A DNA stretch of 64,000 nt from Bradyrhizobium sp. RD5-C2 (GTDB lineage: Bacteria > Pseudomonadota > Alphaproteobacteria > Rhizobiales > Xanthobacteraceae). The position numbers were made by a program, and so were the translations under genes. The notes under the pieces were generated by a model that saw nothing but the letters and a program-made list of their open reading frames with translations, was not told the DNA's origin and did not search any database. Location of the stretch: contig NZ_BOVL01000005.1 in assembly GCF_019972155.1 (NCBI RefSeq), positions 464,882 to 528,881 on the forward strand. The letters run 5' to 3'. Below, piece by piece: positions 18,174 through 26,703 of the stretch (its first letter is position 1; every line of letters begins with the position of its first letter).

Positions 18174-19016
18174 TCAGGCCAGTGTAACTTTATTCAGGGC
18201 CAGCAGCGCGGGGAAATCGTCGCCGGCGAGGTAGCCATGCTCGGTCTCCCGCTGCGTCGTCAGCGGGTCGAGATTCTTCAGGGTTTCATCGACGAAACCG
18301 GGATGGCACATCACGAGCCCATCCTCGGGCAGGCCGTCGAGGAAGCCCTGCATGAGCGCTCCGAATTCGCTGCCGCGCGTAAAATCATAGGCGCCGGCGA
18401 AGGCCGGATTGAAGCGCAGGCCGGATCGCTGGGCCTTGATCCGGAATTGGGTGCTGAGCACGTTCAGCACCAGCGCCTTCGGCGCCGTCAGCTGGCGCGC
18501 CAGCGGACCTTCGCGTCCGCACTGCCGCACCCAGGCGTCGGGTGCGCGCTCCTTCACGGCGCGCAGAAAGCCGTCGCGGACCTGCGGAAACAGTTGCGCG
18601 TGCTGATGGCCGTCGACGAAATCGGGCGCGCGGCCGAACAGATCGCGGAAGGCGTCGAGCTGCGCCAGCACTTCGGCATGGACCAGATCGGCATCGAGCC
18701 GATGCATCAGCCCGGCGCGCAACAGTTTTGGGAACGGCAGGAACATGTCGCCGTCGAGCGGACGGAAATGCATCGTCAGCGGCCGGAACGGCGCGGTCAG
18801 CGTCACATGCAGCCCGATCGCACAGCGCGGACTTTTCGCCACCGAGACCGTGAGCGCAGCCGCAGCCTCGCGGCCGATCGCCGGCGTCACCATCATCACC
18901 GACGTCGCATTGAGGCGGCCGCGTTCGATCAGGTCGCGGATCGCGCGGTTGACGCCGCAGCTCAAGCCATAATCGTCAGCACACAGCCAGATCCGGCGCG
19001 GCGAAACTTCGCTCAT
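18174..19016 (-). CDS. ChbG/HpnK (YdjC) family deacetylase
   Basis: A 280-residue protein from the ATG of MSEVSPRR, which overlaps the stop of the upstream glycosyltransferase (ATGA). YdjC hallmarks include ADDYGLSCGVNRAI with the metal-binding Asp pair, DGHQHAQLFPQVR with the His residues, and MCHPGFVDE near the C-terminus. The family removes acetyl groups from sugars such as chitobiose or undecaprenyl-linked hexosamine. Translational coupling with a polyprenyl-phosphate-type GT2 points to a lipid-linked sugar substrate, as in Francisella NaxD. It ends in repeat sequence. Confidence 0.88.
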   Translation of the reverse strand: MSEVSPRRIWLCADDYGLSCGVNRAIRDLIERGRLNATSVMMVTPAIGREAAAALTVSVAKSPRCAIGLHVTLTAPFRPLTMHFRPLDGDMFLPFPKLLRAGLMHRLDADLVHAEVLAQLDAFRDLFGRAPDFVDGHQHAQLFPQVRDGFLRAVKERAPDAWVRQCGREGPLARQLTAPKALVLNVLSTQFRIKAQRSGLRFNPAFAGAYDFTRGSEFGALMQGFLDGLPEDGLVMCHPGFVDETLKNLDPLTTQRETEHGYLAGDDFPALLALNKVTLA

Positions 19017-20059
19017 TCGGCGGCGGTCCGCTCGGTGGCGCTCTGCGCCGTGCCGCCGTCGGCGTGCTTCTCGGTATGCTCGGCAACGAAGTAGATCGGC
19101 CGTGCCTTCAGCTCGGAGAGGATCTTGCCGATATATTCGCCGACGATGCCGATCATGATGAGCTGTACGCCGCCGATCGTCATCACGCCGATCATCAGCG
19201 ACGGATAGCCGGGCACCTGCTTGCCGGTGGTCAAGACTTCCCACAGAATCGAGAGGCCGAACAGGAAGGCCGCGCCTGCGAGCAGCGCGCCGAGCAGGCT
19301 GGCGAAGCGCAACGGCGCCACCGAGAACGAGGTCAGGCCCTCGATCGACAGGCCGATCAGCCGGCTGGCATTGAAGGTGGTGACGCCATGCGCGCGCGGC
19401 GCCGGCTCGTAGTCGACGCGGATCTGCCTGAAGCCGATCCAGCTCGCGAGGCCCTTGAAGAAGCGGTTGCGTTCCGGCAATTGCCGCAGCGCCAGCGCCG
19501 CGCGCGGCGACAGCAGGCGGAAGTCGCCGGCATCCTCGGGGATCTTCTGCCGCGCGCCCCAGTTGATCAGCGCGTAGAAGCTGCGCACGGAAAGCCGCCG
19601 CAACGCCGATTCATTGTCGCGATGTGCCTTCGCCGTGTAGACCACGTCGTAGCCGTCATCGATCCAGTGCGCGACTAGCCGCTCGACCAGCGTCGGCGGA
19701 TGCTGGCCGTCGCCATCCATGAACAGCACCGCGCCGCGGCGGGCATGGTCGAGGCCGGCCATCAACGCCGCCTCCTTGCCGAAATTGCGCGACAGCGACA
19801 CCACCTGGAGGTCGAGCCCGTCGGCGGGCAGGCCGCGCGCGATCGTGAGCGTGTTGTCCGCGCTGCCGTCGTCGACATAGACCACTTCGCAATGGAGCCC
19901 GTAACGGGCGCGCAATGAGCCGGCGAGGTCGATCAGCCGTTGGTGCAGCGCCACAAGCCCGGCGGCCTCGTTGTAGACGGGCACGACGATGGACAGACCC
20001 TGCGCGACGGCGGTCTTGGCGGTTGTGGTCAGGCTGGAAACGTCAGAGCCCAGCATCAT
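19013..20059 (-). CDS. GT2 polyprenyl-phosphate glycosyltransferase, membrane-anchored
   Basis: A 348-residue protein with an N-terminal GT2 catalytic domain: SIVVPVYNEAAGLVALHQR, the CEVVYVDDGSADNTL strand, and the metal-binding DGDGQHPP. Two membrane helices follow at about residues 250-310. This is the layout of dolichyl- or undecaprenyl-phosphate transferases (DPM1, ArnC, GtrB, FlmF types). The enzyme should move a sugar from a nucleotide donor to a polyprenyl phosphate at the inner membrane. It is coupled to the downstream deacetylase. The start is one of two adjacent ATGs. Confidence 0.9.
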   Translation of the reverse strand: MMLGSDVSSLTTTAKTAVAQGLSIVVPVYNEAAGLVALHQRLIDLAGSLRARYGLHCEVVYVDDGSADNTLTIARGLPADGLDLQVVSLSRNFGKEAALMAGLDHARRGAVLFMDGDGQHPPTLVERLVAHWIDDGYDVVYTAKAHRDNESALRRLSVRSFYALINWGARQKIPEDAGDFRLLSPRAALALRQLPERNRFFKGLASWIGFRQIRVDYEPAPRAHGVTTFNASRLIGLSIEGLTSFSVAPLRFASLLGALLAGAAFLFGLSILWEVLTTGKQVPGYPSLMIGVMTIGGVQLIMIGIVGEYIGKILSELKARPIYFVAEHTEKHADGGTAQSATERTAAE

Positions 20060-20076
20060 CGGTCAGGTTCCAGAAC

Positions 20077-20130
20077 TAGAGCGTTTTCCGGCGAAATCGG
20101 GTTCGCCCTCGCGTGGAGAAAACGCGTCAC
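20077..20130. repeat. Palindromic repeat, AGCGTTTTC family (copy 2)
   Basis: TAGAGCGTTTTCC with a complementary GGAGAAAACGCGTC arm. It lies directly upstream of the GT2 start, between hisG and the glycosyltransferase. Confidence 0.85.
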
Positions 20131-20198
20131 GACGAGAGATCATGAACACAATATGGTACCGACGGCCGGCTGTCGCCAACATGAACGGCGACACCGAC

Positions 20199-21176
20199 TC
20201 ATTGTCGCAGGAACGCCTCGAGCCTGGCGAACAGCGGGTTCTCGCGGTCGAACACGTAGTCCAGCGACACCACCGACACGGTTTCGGCGCCGTGCTCGCG
20301 CAGGAAGCTGCCGAGCGCGTAGAGCTTGCCCGGTGGGCAGTGCAGCGTAAGCATGCCCGATGAGGTCGGCCCGCCGAACGGGGCGACCACGCCGAAGCGG
20401 GTATGCGCTTCAGACAGCAGCGCGTCGTTGCAGCCGGCGAAGCGGGTGCGGACCTCGCGGTACTTGCTGGCGCGGGCGCGCGCGGCGATGTGGTCGAGGA
20501 TGACGCGCGCGGTCTCGCGGGCGCCGGTCGACCAGTCGGCATCGCGGGAGGCGACGAGATTGGCCTGGCTGCGCAGCATCACGCCGTCGTCGAGCACCTT
20601 GAGCCCGTTGGCGGCGAGCGTCGCGCCCGTTGTCGTGATGTCGACGATCAGCTCGGCGGTGCCGGCCGCGGGCGCACCCTCGGTGGCGCCGGCGCTCTCG
20701 ACGATGCGGTAGTCGCCGACGCCGTGCTTCGCAAAGAAGCCGCGCGTCAGGTTGATGTATTTGGTCGCAACCCGCATGCGGTGATTGTGCTGCTCGCGGA
20801 AGCCCGATGCGACGTCGTCGAGATCGGCCATGGTGCGGACGTCGATCCAGGCCTGCGGCACCGCGACCACGACATTGGCATAGCCGAAGCCGAGGCCTTC
20901 GATCATCAGCACGCGCTTGTCGGCATCGGGAATGCTCTCGCGCACCAGATCCTCACCGGTGACGCCGAGATGCACCGAGCCGCGCGCCAGATTGGCCGCG
21001 ATCTCGCTCGCCGACAGATAGGCGATCTCGACATTGTCGACGCCGGCGATGGTGCCGCGATAGTCGCGCGCGCCGCCGGCCTTCGACAAGGTCAGCCCGG
21101 CGCGGGCGAAGAAGCTTTCCGCGTTTTCCTGCAAGCGTCCCTTGGAGGGAACGGCGACGACGAACGGCGTGCTCAT
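20199..21176 (-). CDS. hisG: ATP phosphoribosyltransferase
   Basis: A 325-residue protein starting [15 protein letters not shown]. Family signs are the N-terminal PSKGRLQE motif, [12 protein letters not shown], and the PRPP-binding loop [15 protein letters not shown] near residue 190. It joins ATP and PRPP in the first step of histidine synthesis. At 325 residues it is much longer than the short HisG (about 210-230) that normally needs HisZ. Its C-terminal part ([20 protein letters not shown], then [11 protein letters not shown]) looks like the ACT-like regulatory tail of long HisG. Yet hisZ overlaps its start by four bases. Confidence 0.95.
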   Translation of the reverse strand: MSTPFVVAVPSKGRLQENAESFFARAGLTLSKAGGARDYRGTIAGVDNVEIAYLSASEIAANLARGSVHLGVTGEDLVRESIPDADKRVLMIEGLGFGYANVVVAVPQAWIDVRTMADLDDVASGFREQHNHRMRVATKYINLTRGFFAKHGVGDYRIVESAGATEGAPAAGTAELIVDITTTGATLAANGLKVLDDGVMLRSQANLVASRDADWSTGARETARVILDHIAARARASKYREVRTRFAGCNDALLSEAHTRFGVVAPFGGPTSSGMLTLHCPPGKLYALGSFLREHGAETVSVVSLDYVFDRENPLFARLEAFLRQ

Positions 21177-22351
21177 TGGGCGCCTCCGGCGGCGCCGGCC
21201 TTGCCGTGCCGGGTCATCGCCTCGATCCAGACCGAGAAGCCGACCGCGGGGATCGGGTTGGCCGAGCCGAGCTGCGACATCAGCCCGTCATAGCGGCCGC
21301 CCGCGACCAGCGGCTCGCTGCCATTACCCTTGGCGTGCAGCTCGAACTCGAAGCCGGTGTAATAGTCGAGGCCGCGGCCGAACGCGGTTGCGAACCGCGT
21401 CTTCCTGATGTCGATGCCGCGCGCGGCCATGAAGCCGACCCGGCTCTCGAGCTGGTCGATCGCGGCGGCAAGGTTGAGCTTGGCGTCGGCTGCGAGCGCG
21501 CGCAGCTGCGCGATTGCGTCGTCGGGGTCGCCCGATATGGCGAGGAAGCGCTTGATGGTGGCGAGCGCATCGCGCGGCAGCGCGCCGCCCTTCAGCGTCG
21601 ATTGCTCGAGGAAACGGTCGGCGATCTCGGCGACCGTGCGTCCGCCGACATTGGTGGTACCGGCGATCGACATCAGATCGGTGACCAGCGCCAGCGCCGC
21701 CTTGCGGTCGGAGCCGGCCAGCGCAGCGAGCACGCCCTCATATTCGTTGCGGCCCGGCGCGGTCGCCAGGGTCAGTTGCTCGATGTCGTCGGTCAGCGAA
21801 ACCTTGCGGTTGAAATCCTTGATCAGCCGGCGCCGCCACACCGGATAGAGCTCCAGCGCATCGATCAGCGCGTTGAACAGCCCCACGTCGCCGGTGCGGA
21901 TCTCGACATCCTTCAGCCCGAACGCCGCGGTCGCCTCCAGCGCCAGCGCCAGCATCTCGGCGTCGGCAGCGGCGCGATCCTGTCGCCCGAAGGACTCGAT
22001 GCCGGCCTGCAGAAACTGGCTCGGCTGGCCGTCGCGATAGCGGAACACCGGGCCCAGATAGCTGAAACCGGCCGGCTGACCGGCGCGGGGCGAGGCGAGG
22101 TAGTCGCGCGCCACCGGGATCGTGAGATCCGGGCGCAGGCAGAGCTCCTCGCCGCTCGGGTCGGTCGTCAGATACAGGCTTTTGCGGATGTCCTCGCCGG
22201 ACAGGTCGAGGAACGGCTCGGCCGGCTGCAGGATCGCGGGTTCGGAGCGGAGATAACCGGCCTGCGCGAACGAGGCCAGCAGCGCATCCGCCCATAAGGC
22301 GGATCCGGCGGCGGGTCGTGGTGCGGCAGCTTCGCTCATCTCGACGTCCAA
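21173..22351 (-). CDS. hisZ: ATP phosphoribosyltransferase regulatory subunit
   Basis: A 392-residue protein related to the catalytic core of histidyl-tRNA synthetase but without its aminoacylation role. Class II-like segments include [39 protein letters not shown] and, near the end, [17 protein letters not shown]. HisZ binds HisG and makes it sensitive to histidine. Two starts are possible: the ATG of MDVEMSEA at 22351, or MSEAAAPR twelve bases further on. The gene overlaps hisG by four bases, so the two are translated together. Confidence 0.92.
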   Translation of the reverse strand: MDVEMSEAAAPRPAAGSALWADALLASFAQAGYLRSEPAILQPAEPFLDLSGEDIRKSLYLTTDPSGEELCLRPDLTIPVARDYLASPRAGQPAGFSYLGPVFRYRDGQPSQFLQAGIESFGRQDRAAADAEMLALALEATAAFGLKDVEIRTGDVGLFNALIDALELYPVWRRRLIKDFNRKVSLTDDIEQLTLATAPGRNEYEGVLAALAGSDRKAALALVTDLMSIAGTTNVGGRTVAEIADRFLEQSTLKGGALPRDALATIKRFLAISGDPDDAIAQLRALAADAKLNLAAAIDQLESRVGFMAARGIDIRKTRFATAFGRGLDYYTGFEFELHAKGNGSEPLVAGGRYDGLMSQLGSANPIPAVGFSVWIEAMTRHGKAGAAGGAQ

Positions 22352-22533
22352 TTCGCTCCGAAATCGCGTTCCAGAGCGGGTTCCATGGGTGGCGTTGGCG
22401 CAGCCCTTAGCATGGCCGTATCAGGCTTTCGACAGGGATCAGCCAAGTGGCTTAATGATTGGGTTCGTTAACGATTTTGCGACGGCTTGGCTAGGGAAAG
22501 ATGTTTCCCACATCCGGGATACGCGCTCACCGG

Positions 22534-22643
22534 CCCGTCATCCTGAGGTGCGAGCGCAGCGAGCCTCGAAGGATCGGCGGCCACCGGCCGGGCCGTGCAT
22601 CCTTCGAGGCTCGCCGAAGAGGCTCGCACCTCAGGATGACGGG
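22534..22643. repeat. Long palindromic repeat, CCGTCATCCTGAGG family (copy 1)
   Basis: A 22-bp left arm beginning CCCGTCATCCTGAGGTGC is matched exactly by the right arm. The inner part contains further complementary segments (CTTCGAGGCTCG). The right edge overlaps the end of rsmE and supplies its TGA stop. Related copies are at 40460 and 61861. Confidence 0.9.
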
Positions 22644-23407
22644 GATGGAGTGCATGGTCCATTTCCTCCCCAATCTCCCAGCGCCGCCTGGACCAGCGCC
22701 AGCGCCGCGACGGCGGCGGTGTCGGCGCGCAGGATGCGCGGCCCGAGTGCGAGGCGGAGGATGCTGGGCTGGCGCAGCAGCAGCGCGCGTTCCTCCTCGG
22801 CAAAGCCGCCCTCGGGGCCGATCAGGACATCGATCCCGGCATTCGCGGCCCTTGCTGCCTGCAGGGCCTGCACCGGGTTGGCCACTTCGGCCGCCTCGTC
22901 GCAGAACACCAGAAGCCGCGCCGGATCGCGCCCCGCCAGGAAGCGCTCAAGGGGCACGGGATCGGCGACCTCGGCGAGCGAGATGATGCCGCATTGCTCG
23001 GCGGCCTCGACCACATTGGCGCGCATCCGCTCGCCATTCACCCGCGACACCTGGGTGAAGCGGGTCAGCACCGGCACGAGCCGTGCCGCGCCCATCTCGA
23101 CCGCCTTCTGCACCATATAGTCGAGCCGGGCATGTTTCAGCGGCGCGAATACGTAGGTCACATCGGGCAGGCGGTCCTGCGGGCGGGTCTGCGCTGCGAT
23201 CGTCAGCGTATCGGCCCGCTTGCGGCCGGAAATCTCGGCGCGCCATTCGCCGTCGCGGCCGTTGAACACCAGCACGGTGTCGCCGGCGGCAAGCCGCAGC
23301 ACGTTGCCGAGATAGTTGCTCTGATCGCGTTCGAGCGAAACGGTCGCGCTGGCACCGAGCGGGGCATCGACAAACAGGCGGGGGCTGCGGAAATCGTGTT
23401 CAGGCAT
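22631..23407 (-). CDS. rsmE: 16S rRNA (uracil-1498-N3)-methyltransferase
   Basis: A 258-residue protein. Residues about 1-70 form the PUA-like RNA-binding part (FVDAPLGA, VFNGRDGEW), and the rest the SPOUT/TrmD-fold methyltransferase with LIGPEGGFAEEE and the knot segment ILRLALGPRILRADTAAVAAL. It methylates U1498 in 16S rRNA using SAM. The last residues and the stop codon lie in a palindromic repeat, so the natural C-terminus has probably been changed by the repeat. The gene runs away from a 557-base region to its right. Confidence 0.93.
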   Translation of the reverse strand: MPEHDFRSPRLFVDAPLGASATVSLERDQSNYLGNVLRLAAGDTVLVFNGRDGEWRAEISGRKRADTLTIAAQTRPQDRLPDVTYVFAPLKHARLDYMVQKAVEMGAARLVPVLTRFTQVSRVNGERMRANVVEAAEQCGIISLAEVADPVPLERFLAGRDPARLLVFCDEAAEVANPVQALQAARAANAGIDVLIGPEGGFAEEERALLLRQPSILRLALGPRILRADTAAVAALALVQAALGDWGGNGPCTPSPSS

Positions 23408-23964
23408 GTCCTAGGTTCCTGAGCCGCGTTCTAGCCCAAAGGTGCTGCCAAGTATTGCCCGCTGCTGTTGATTGCGATCGGAGAGGATCGGCAGATTCCG
23501 CAATTGGCGTCGGGCGCCGGCGCCAAGGCCGCTTCCATGCGGCGGGCCAAGTTAACCAAGCCGGGCGACACCGTAGTCCCGCGGACTCGTCAGGGCCGCT
23601 GCGCCCAACTACTACAGGGGTGTCGATATATTGCTTCTGTCACCAAGTCATTTTTGAAGTCCGAGGGGTCGCTTGCACGCGGCCCCTTTTGCGTTTCGGT
23701 CGGTGTGGGCCGGCAAATTCGACCTGAGGCATGACCGAAAGTCCCGTTCAGGCACATTTGATGGCCCGGATTTACCGCCGTTCGCGGCCTAAAGGCTTCA
23801 AATCGGGGAACAATTTAATGTGGCCGGTGTGGCCCTACGCCGCGCTGTCGCCCAAATCCACGGGTTGTTAAGGGCTCACAGGAATCGTAAAACGCCCCCA
23901 AATTTCGTTGCTTCGTTTTGTTGCGCTGGGGTTGCCTGGACCTTTTGCCGGAGAAACACCCTCG
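23408..23964. other. Intergenic region with an orphan terminator (possible small RNA)
   Basis: No gene is seen in these 557 bases between rsmE (minus) and the next plus-strand gene. A strong plus-strand terminator at 23665 is not preceded by a convincing protein gene, so a short non-coding transcript is possible. No tRNA or known RNA family is recognised. Confidence 0.5.
23665..23696 (+). terminator. Orphan Rho-independent terminator
   Basis: GGGGTCGC pairs with GCGGCCCC (one wobble) around TTGCAC, followed by TTTTGCGTTT on the plus strand. No protein gene ends upstream on this strand. Confidence 0.75.
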
Positions 23965-24699
23965 ATGATCCGCCGACTGATCATGCTGACCGTTGCCGCG
24001 ACCGCCCTGTCAGCGGGGCACGCAGCTGCCCAGAGCGCCTTTCCGGCGCCGCTGCCCAATCAGGGCCTGGCTGGCACCGCGTCGGATCCCGCGTTCCCGC
24101 CGGTGAACGGCGCGCGTCCAAGCCGAGCGAGCACCGCTCCTGATCCTGCGTTTCCGCCGGTCAACGGCGCGCCCGCGGCCAGGGTCGGCGGCGCGCCGTC
24201 GCCATTCCCGAGCAGTGGTGCAGCGCCCATCGCCGGCGGCGGTTTGTCGTCTCCGCCGCCCCCGCCCGGTGCCGGTGGTGGCGCTGGCGGTGATGCCTGC
24301 ATGAAGGATTTCGTTCCGCTGCGCGAGGAGACCGAGAAGCGCGGCAAGGCGATCAAGGCGGCGAGCGACCGGCACGCCAGCCCCCAGGAGGCCTGCAAGC
24401 TGATCGGCAATTACAGCCAGGCCGAAGTCAGGATGATCAAATACGTCGACACCAACGCGGCGAAGTGCGGGATCCCGCCGCAGATCTCCAACCAGCTCAA
24501 GGACGGTCACAAAAATACCGAAGCGTTGCTGAAGAAGGTCTGCAACGTCGCGGAGCAGGCGGCGGCGCAGCCGCGCGGGCCCGCCGGACCGTCGCTGAGC
24601 GACGTGCTCGGCTCGTCCGCCTCGCTGCCGGAAGCAACCCCGACCAAGAAGGGCGGCAGCACCTTCGACACGCTGAACGGTAACGTTCTGACCCGATGA
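23965..24699 (+). CDS. Exported protein with PAFPPVNGA repeats
   Basis: A 244-residue protein starting MIRRLIMLTVAA, with GGAGAAA upstream and a signal peptide cleaved after AAAQ. The first mature part has three related units ending PAFPPVNGA or similar, followed by a Pro/Gly-rich linker. The second half, from about residue 110, is helical and contains cysteines at ACMKDFVPLREE, EACKLIG, AAKCGIPPQI and KVCNVAEQA, which could pair into disulphides. I do not recognise a domain. It precedes ubiA by 40 bases. Confidence 0.78.
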   Translation: MIRRLIMLTVAATALSAGHAAAQSAFPAPLPNQGLAGTASDPAFPPVNGARPSRASTAPDPAFPPVNGAPAARVGGAPSPFPSSGAAPIAGGGLSSPPPPPGAGGGAGGDACMKDFVPLREETEKRGKAIKAASDRHASPQEACKLIGNYSQAEVRMIKYVDTNAAKCGIPPQISNQLKDGHKNTEALLKKVCNVAEQAAAQPRGPAGPSLSDVLGSSASLPEATPTKKGGSTFDTLNGNVLTR

Positions 24700-24739
24700 T
24701 CGAGCGCCCGATGATTGATCAGCCAATGATCACGCATTC

Positions 24740-25672
24740 ATGAGCGATGTCTCCGCCCGCGTTGCCGATTCCACAGGCAACTGGGTGGACACCCATGCGC
24801 CGGTCTGGTCGCGACCCTATCTGCGGCTTGCACGCTACGACCGGCCGATCGGCTCCTGGCTGTTGTTGATGCCGTGCTGGTGGTCGGCGGCGCTCGCCGC
24901 CGGCGTCGCGCACGATGTTCGCTCGCTCCCGCTCGTCGTCCTGCTGTTCTTCATCGGCGCCTTCGTGATGCGCGGCGGAGGCTGCACCTGGAACGACATC
25001 ACCGATCGCGATCTCGATGCCAAGGTCGAGCGCACCCGGTCGCGGCCGATCCCGGCCGGGCAGGTCACGGTGACGCAGGCGGTGGTCTTCATGGTCCTGC
25101 AGGCGCTGATCGGGCTCGCGGTCCTGCTGCAGTTCAACCGTTTTGCGATCATGACCGGCATCGCCTCGCTGGTGATCGTTGCGATCTATCCGTTCATGAA
25201 GCGAATCACCTGGTGGCCGCAGGTCGTGCTCGGCCTTGCCTTCTCCTACGGCGCGCTGATGGGCTTCGCCGTGACGCTCGAGCGCATCGACGCGGCTGCG
25301 ATTGCGCTTTACGCCGGCTCGATCGCCTGGGTGATCGCCTACGACACCATCTACGCCCATCAGGACGCCGAGGATGACGCGCTGATCGGCGTCAAATCCA
25401 CCGCGCGCCTGTTCGGCGCACGCACCCATCGCGCTCTGGTGATTTTCTACGGTCTCGCCGTGCTTCTGATCGGCGTGGCCTTCGCGCTTGCGGGCGCGCG
25501 CTGGCCGGCCTGGATTGGGCTAGCGACGTTCGCGCTGCATCTCGCCTGGCAGGTCCGCCGGCTCGACACCAGCGACCCCGCGCTCTGTCTCCGCATCTTC
25601 AAATCCAACCGCGACGCCGGCTTCATCCTGTTCGCAAGCCTGGTCGTCGACGCGGTGCTGCGCGCGGCTTAG
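24740..25672 (+). CDS. ubiA: 4-hydroxybenzoate polyprenyltransferase
   Basis: A 310-residue membrane protein with about eight to nine helices. Both Asp-rich motifs of the UbiA family are present: NDITDRDLDAKVERTRSRP near residue 85-105 and YAHQDAEDDALIGVKSTARL near 210. These bind magnesium and the polyprenyl diphosphate. The enzyme attaches the isoprenoid chain to 4-hydroxybenzoate in ubiquinone synthesis at the inner membrane. The length is in the usual range (about 290-320). Confidence 0.95.
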   Translation: MSDVSARVADSTGNWVDTHAPVWSRPYLRLARYDRPIGSWLLLMPCWWSAALAAGVAHDVRSLPLVVLLFFIGAFVMRGGGCTWNDITDRDLDAKVERTRSRPIPAGQVTVTQAVVFMVLQALIGLAVLLQFNRFAIMTGIASLVIVAIYPFMKRITWWPQVVLGLAFSYGALMGFAVTLERIDAAAIALYAGSIAWVIAYDTIYAHQDAEDDALIGVKSTARLFGARTHRALVIFYGLAVLLIGVAFALAGARWPAWIGLATFALHLAWQVRRLDTSDPALCLRIFKSNRDAGFILFASLVVDAVLRAA

Positions 25673-25744
25673 GTCGCGAGACTGCGAAGCTGCGTCCTCA
25701 TTCTCGACTGTCATCGCCCGGCTCGAATCGAGAACCATCCTCAT

Positions 25745-25865
25745 CGTCGTCCTGGCGAAAGCCAGGACCCATTACCCCAAATCTCAATTGTTGCGCGACG
25801 CTGGGGCCACGATCCTGTTCATCACCGAATGCGGTGGTTATGGGTCCTGGCCTTCGCCAGGACAA
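25745..25865. repeat. Inverted repeat, CGTCCTGGCGAAAGCCAGGAC family (copy 1)
   Basis: Two small stems (GTCCTGGCGAAAGCCAGGAC and GTCCTGGCCTTCGCCAGGAC) flank a middle that includes CGGTGGTTATGGG. A second copy is at 56309. It lies between convergent genes. Confidence 0.85.
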
Positions 25866-25902
25866 CCAAGAGGTGAGAGACGTGGAGCGCGGCGAAACGA
25901 AC

Positions 25903-26427
25903 TCAATCCCGCGCGATGATCTCGCGCTCGTCGCGATGCACGCTGGTGCCGTTGAGGCTGACGCCGGCGCGGCGGCGGACCAGGAATTTCGGACGGCGGG
26001 CGCGGATTGCGTTGCGGCGGCGGCGGCGCGGGGAAGGCGTCCGTGGCGCCGGCTCGGTCAGTTGCGGCAGACGGAAGATGTCGCTCCACATCTGCCAGGC
26101 GGAGGTGATTTCTTCGGCATCCGAACTGGTGCCGAGCGGAATGCTAAGCGCAGGATCGCGATGAACCAGCATCAGCATCTGCGCGTCGTCGATGCCGCGC
26201 AGCGCGACGCCGAGAAAATCGCTGACGCGAACATTGACCGCCATCCGCATGCCGAGAACGGCACGGCGGAGCACGACATGTTCGCGATGAAGCTCGACCT
26301 GCCGCATGCCGCCATCCGCGCGCGCATCCTGCGCGTGGAAGCTGAGCGGAAGGGAAAGTGGGTCGAGCCGTAGTGCGCGGCTCGACCCAGCGGAATTGAT
26401 TCCGCTTGTTGGTGTTTGACGCCTCAA
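25903..26427 (-). CDS. Conserved hypothetical protein, possibly DUF6101
   Basis: A 174-residue protein with a folded N-terminal 115 residues (SRALRLDPLSLPLSF, VELHREHVVLRRAVLGMRMAV, VSDFLGVALRG) and a basic C-terminal tail (PRTPSPRRRRRNAIRARRPKF). The layout looks like a conserved alphaproteobacterial family that I think is DUF6101; I could not verify this. No signal peptide. Function unknown, and the neighbours give no clue. Confidence 0.65.
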   Translation of the reverse strand: MRRQTPTSGINSAGSSRALRLDPLSLPLSFHAQDARADGGMRQVELHREHVVLRRAVLGMRMAVNVRVSDFLGVALRGIDDAQMLMLVHRDPALSIPLGTSSDAEEITSAWQMWSDIFRLPQLTEPAPRTPSPRRRRRNAIRARRPKFLVRRRAGVSLNGTSVHRDEREIIARD

Positions 26428-26703
26428 AGCCTTAGTCTCCCCGCCGGGATTATGTTCCCGGTCGATGTGTGAGAGCCTAGCCGAGCGATGGCCGTTTCGG
26501 CTTAAAAAGCCTGGTTAACCGCTCCTCACCTGGCGCCATGATTGACAAGAGGTTGGCCCGCATGATTGACGAAGCCTTGCGCCGATCACTCAAATCTTTG
26601 TTGCCCGCCGGTGCAAAGTGCTTGAATTCCCTGTGAAACCGGCACATCTGGTTAGGTCTGTCGACGCCATTCCGGGCCCCCCTCAATCCGCAGGAATTCG
26701 TTC

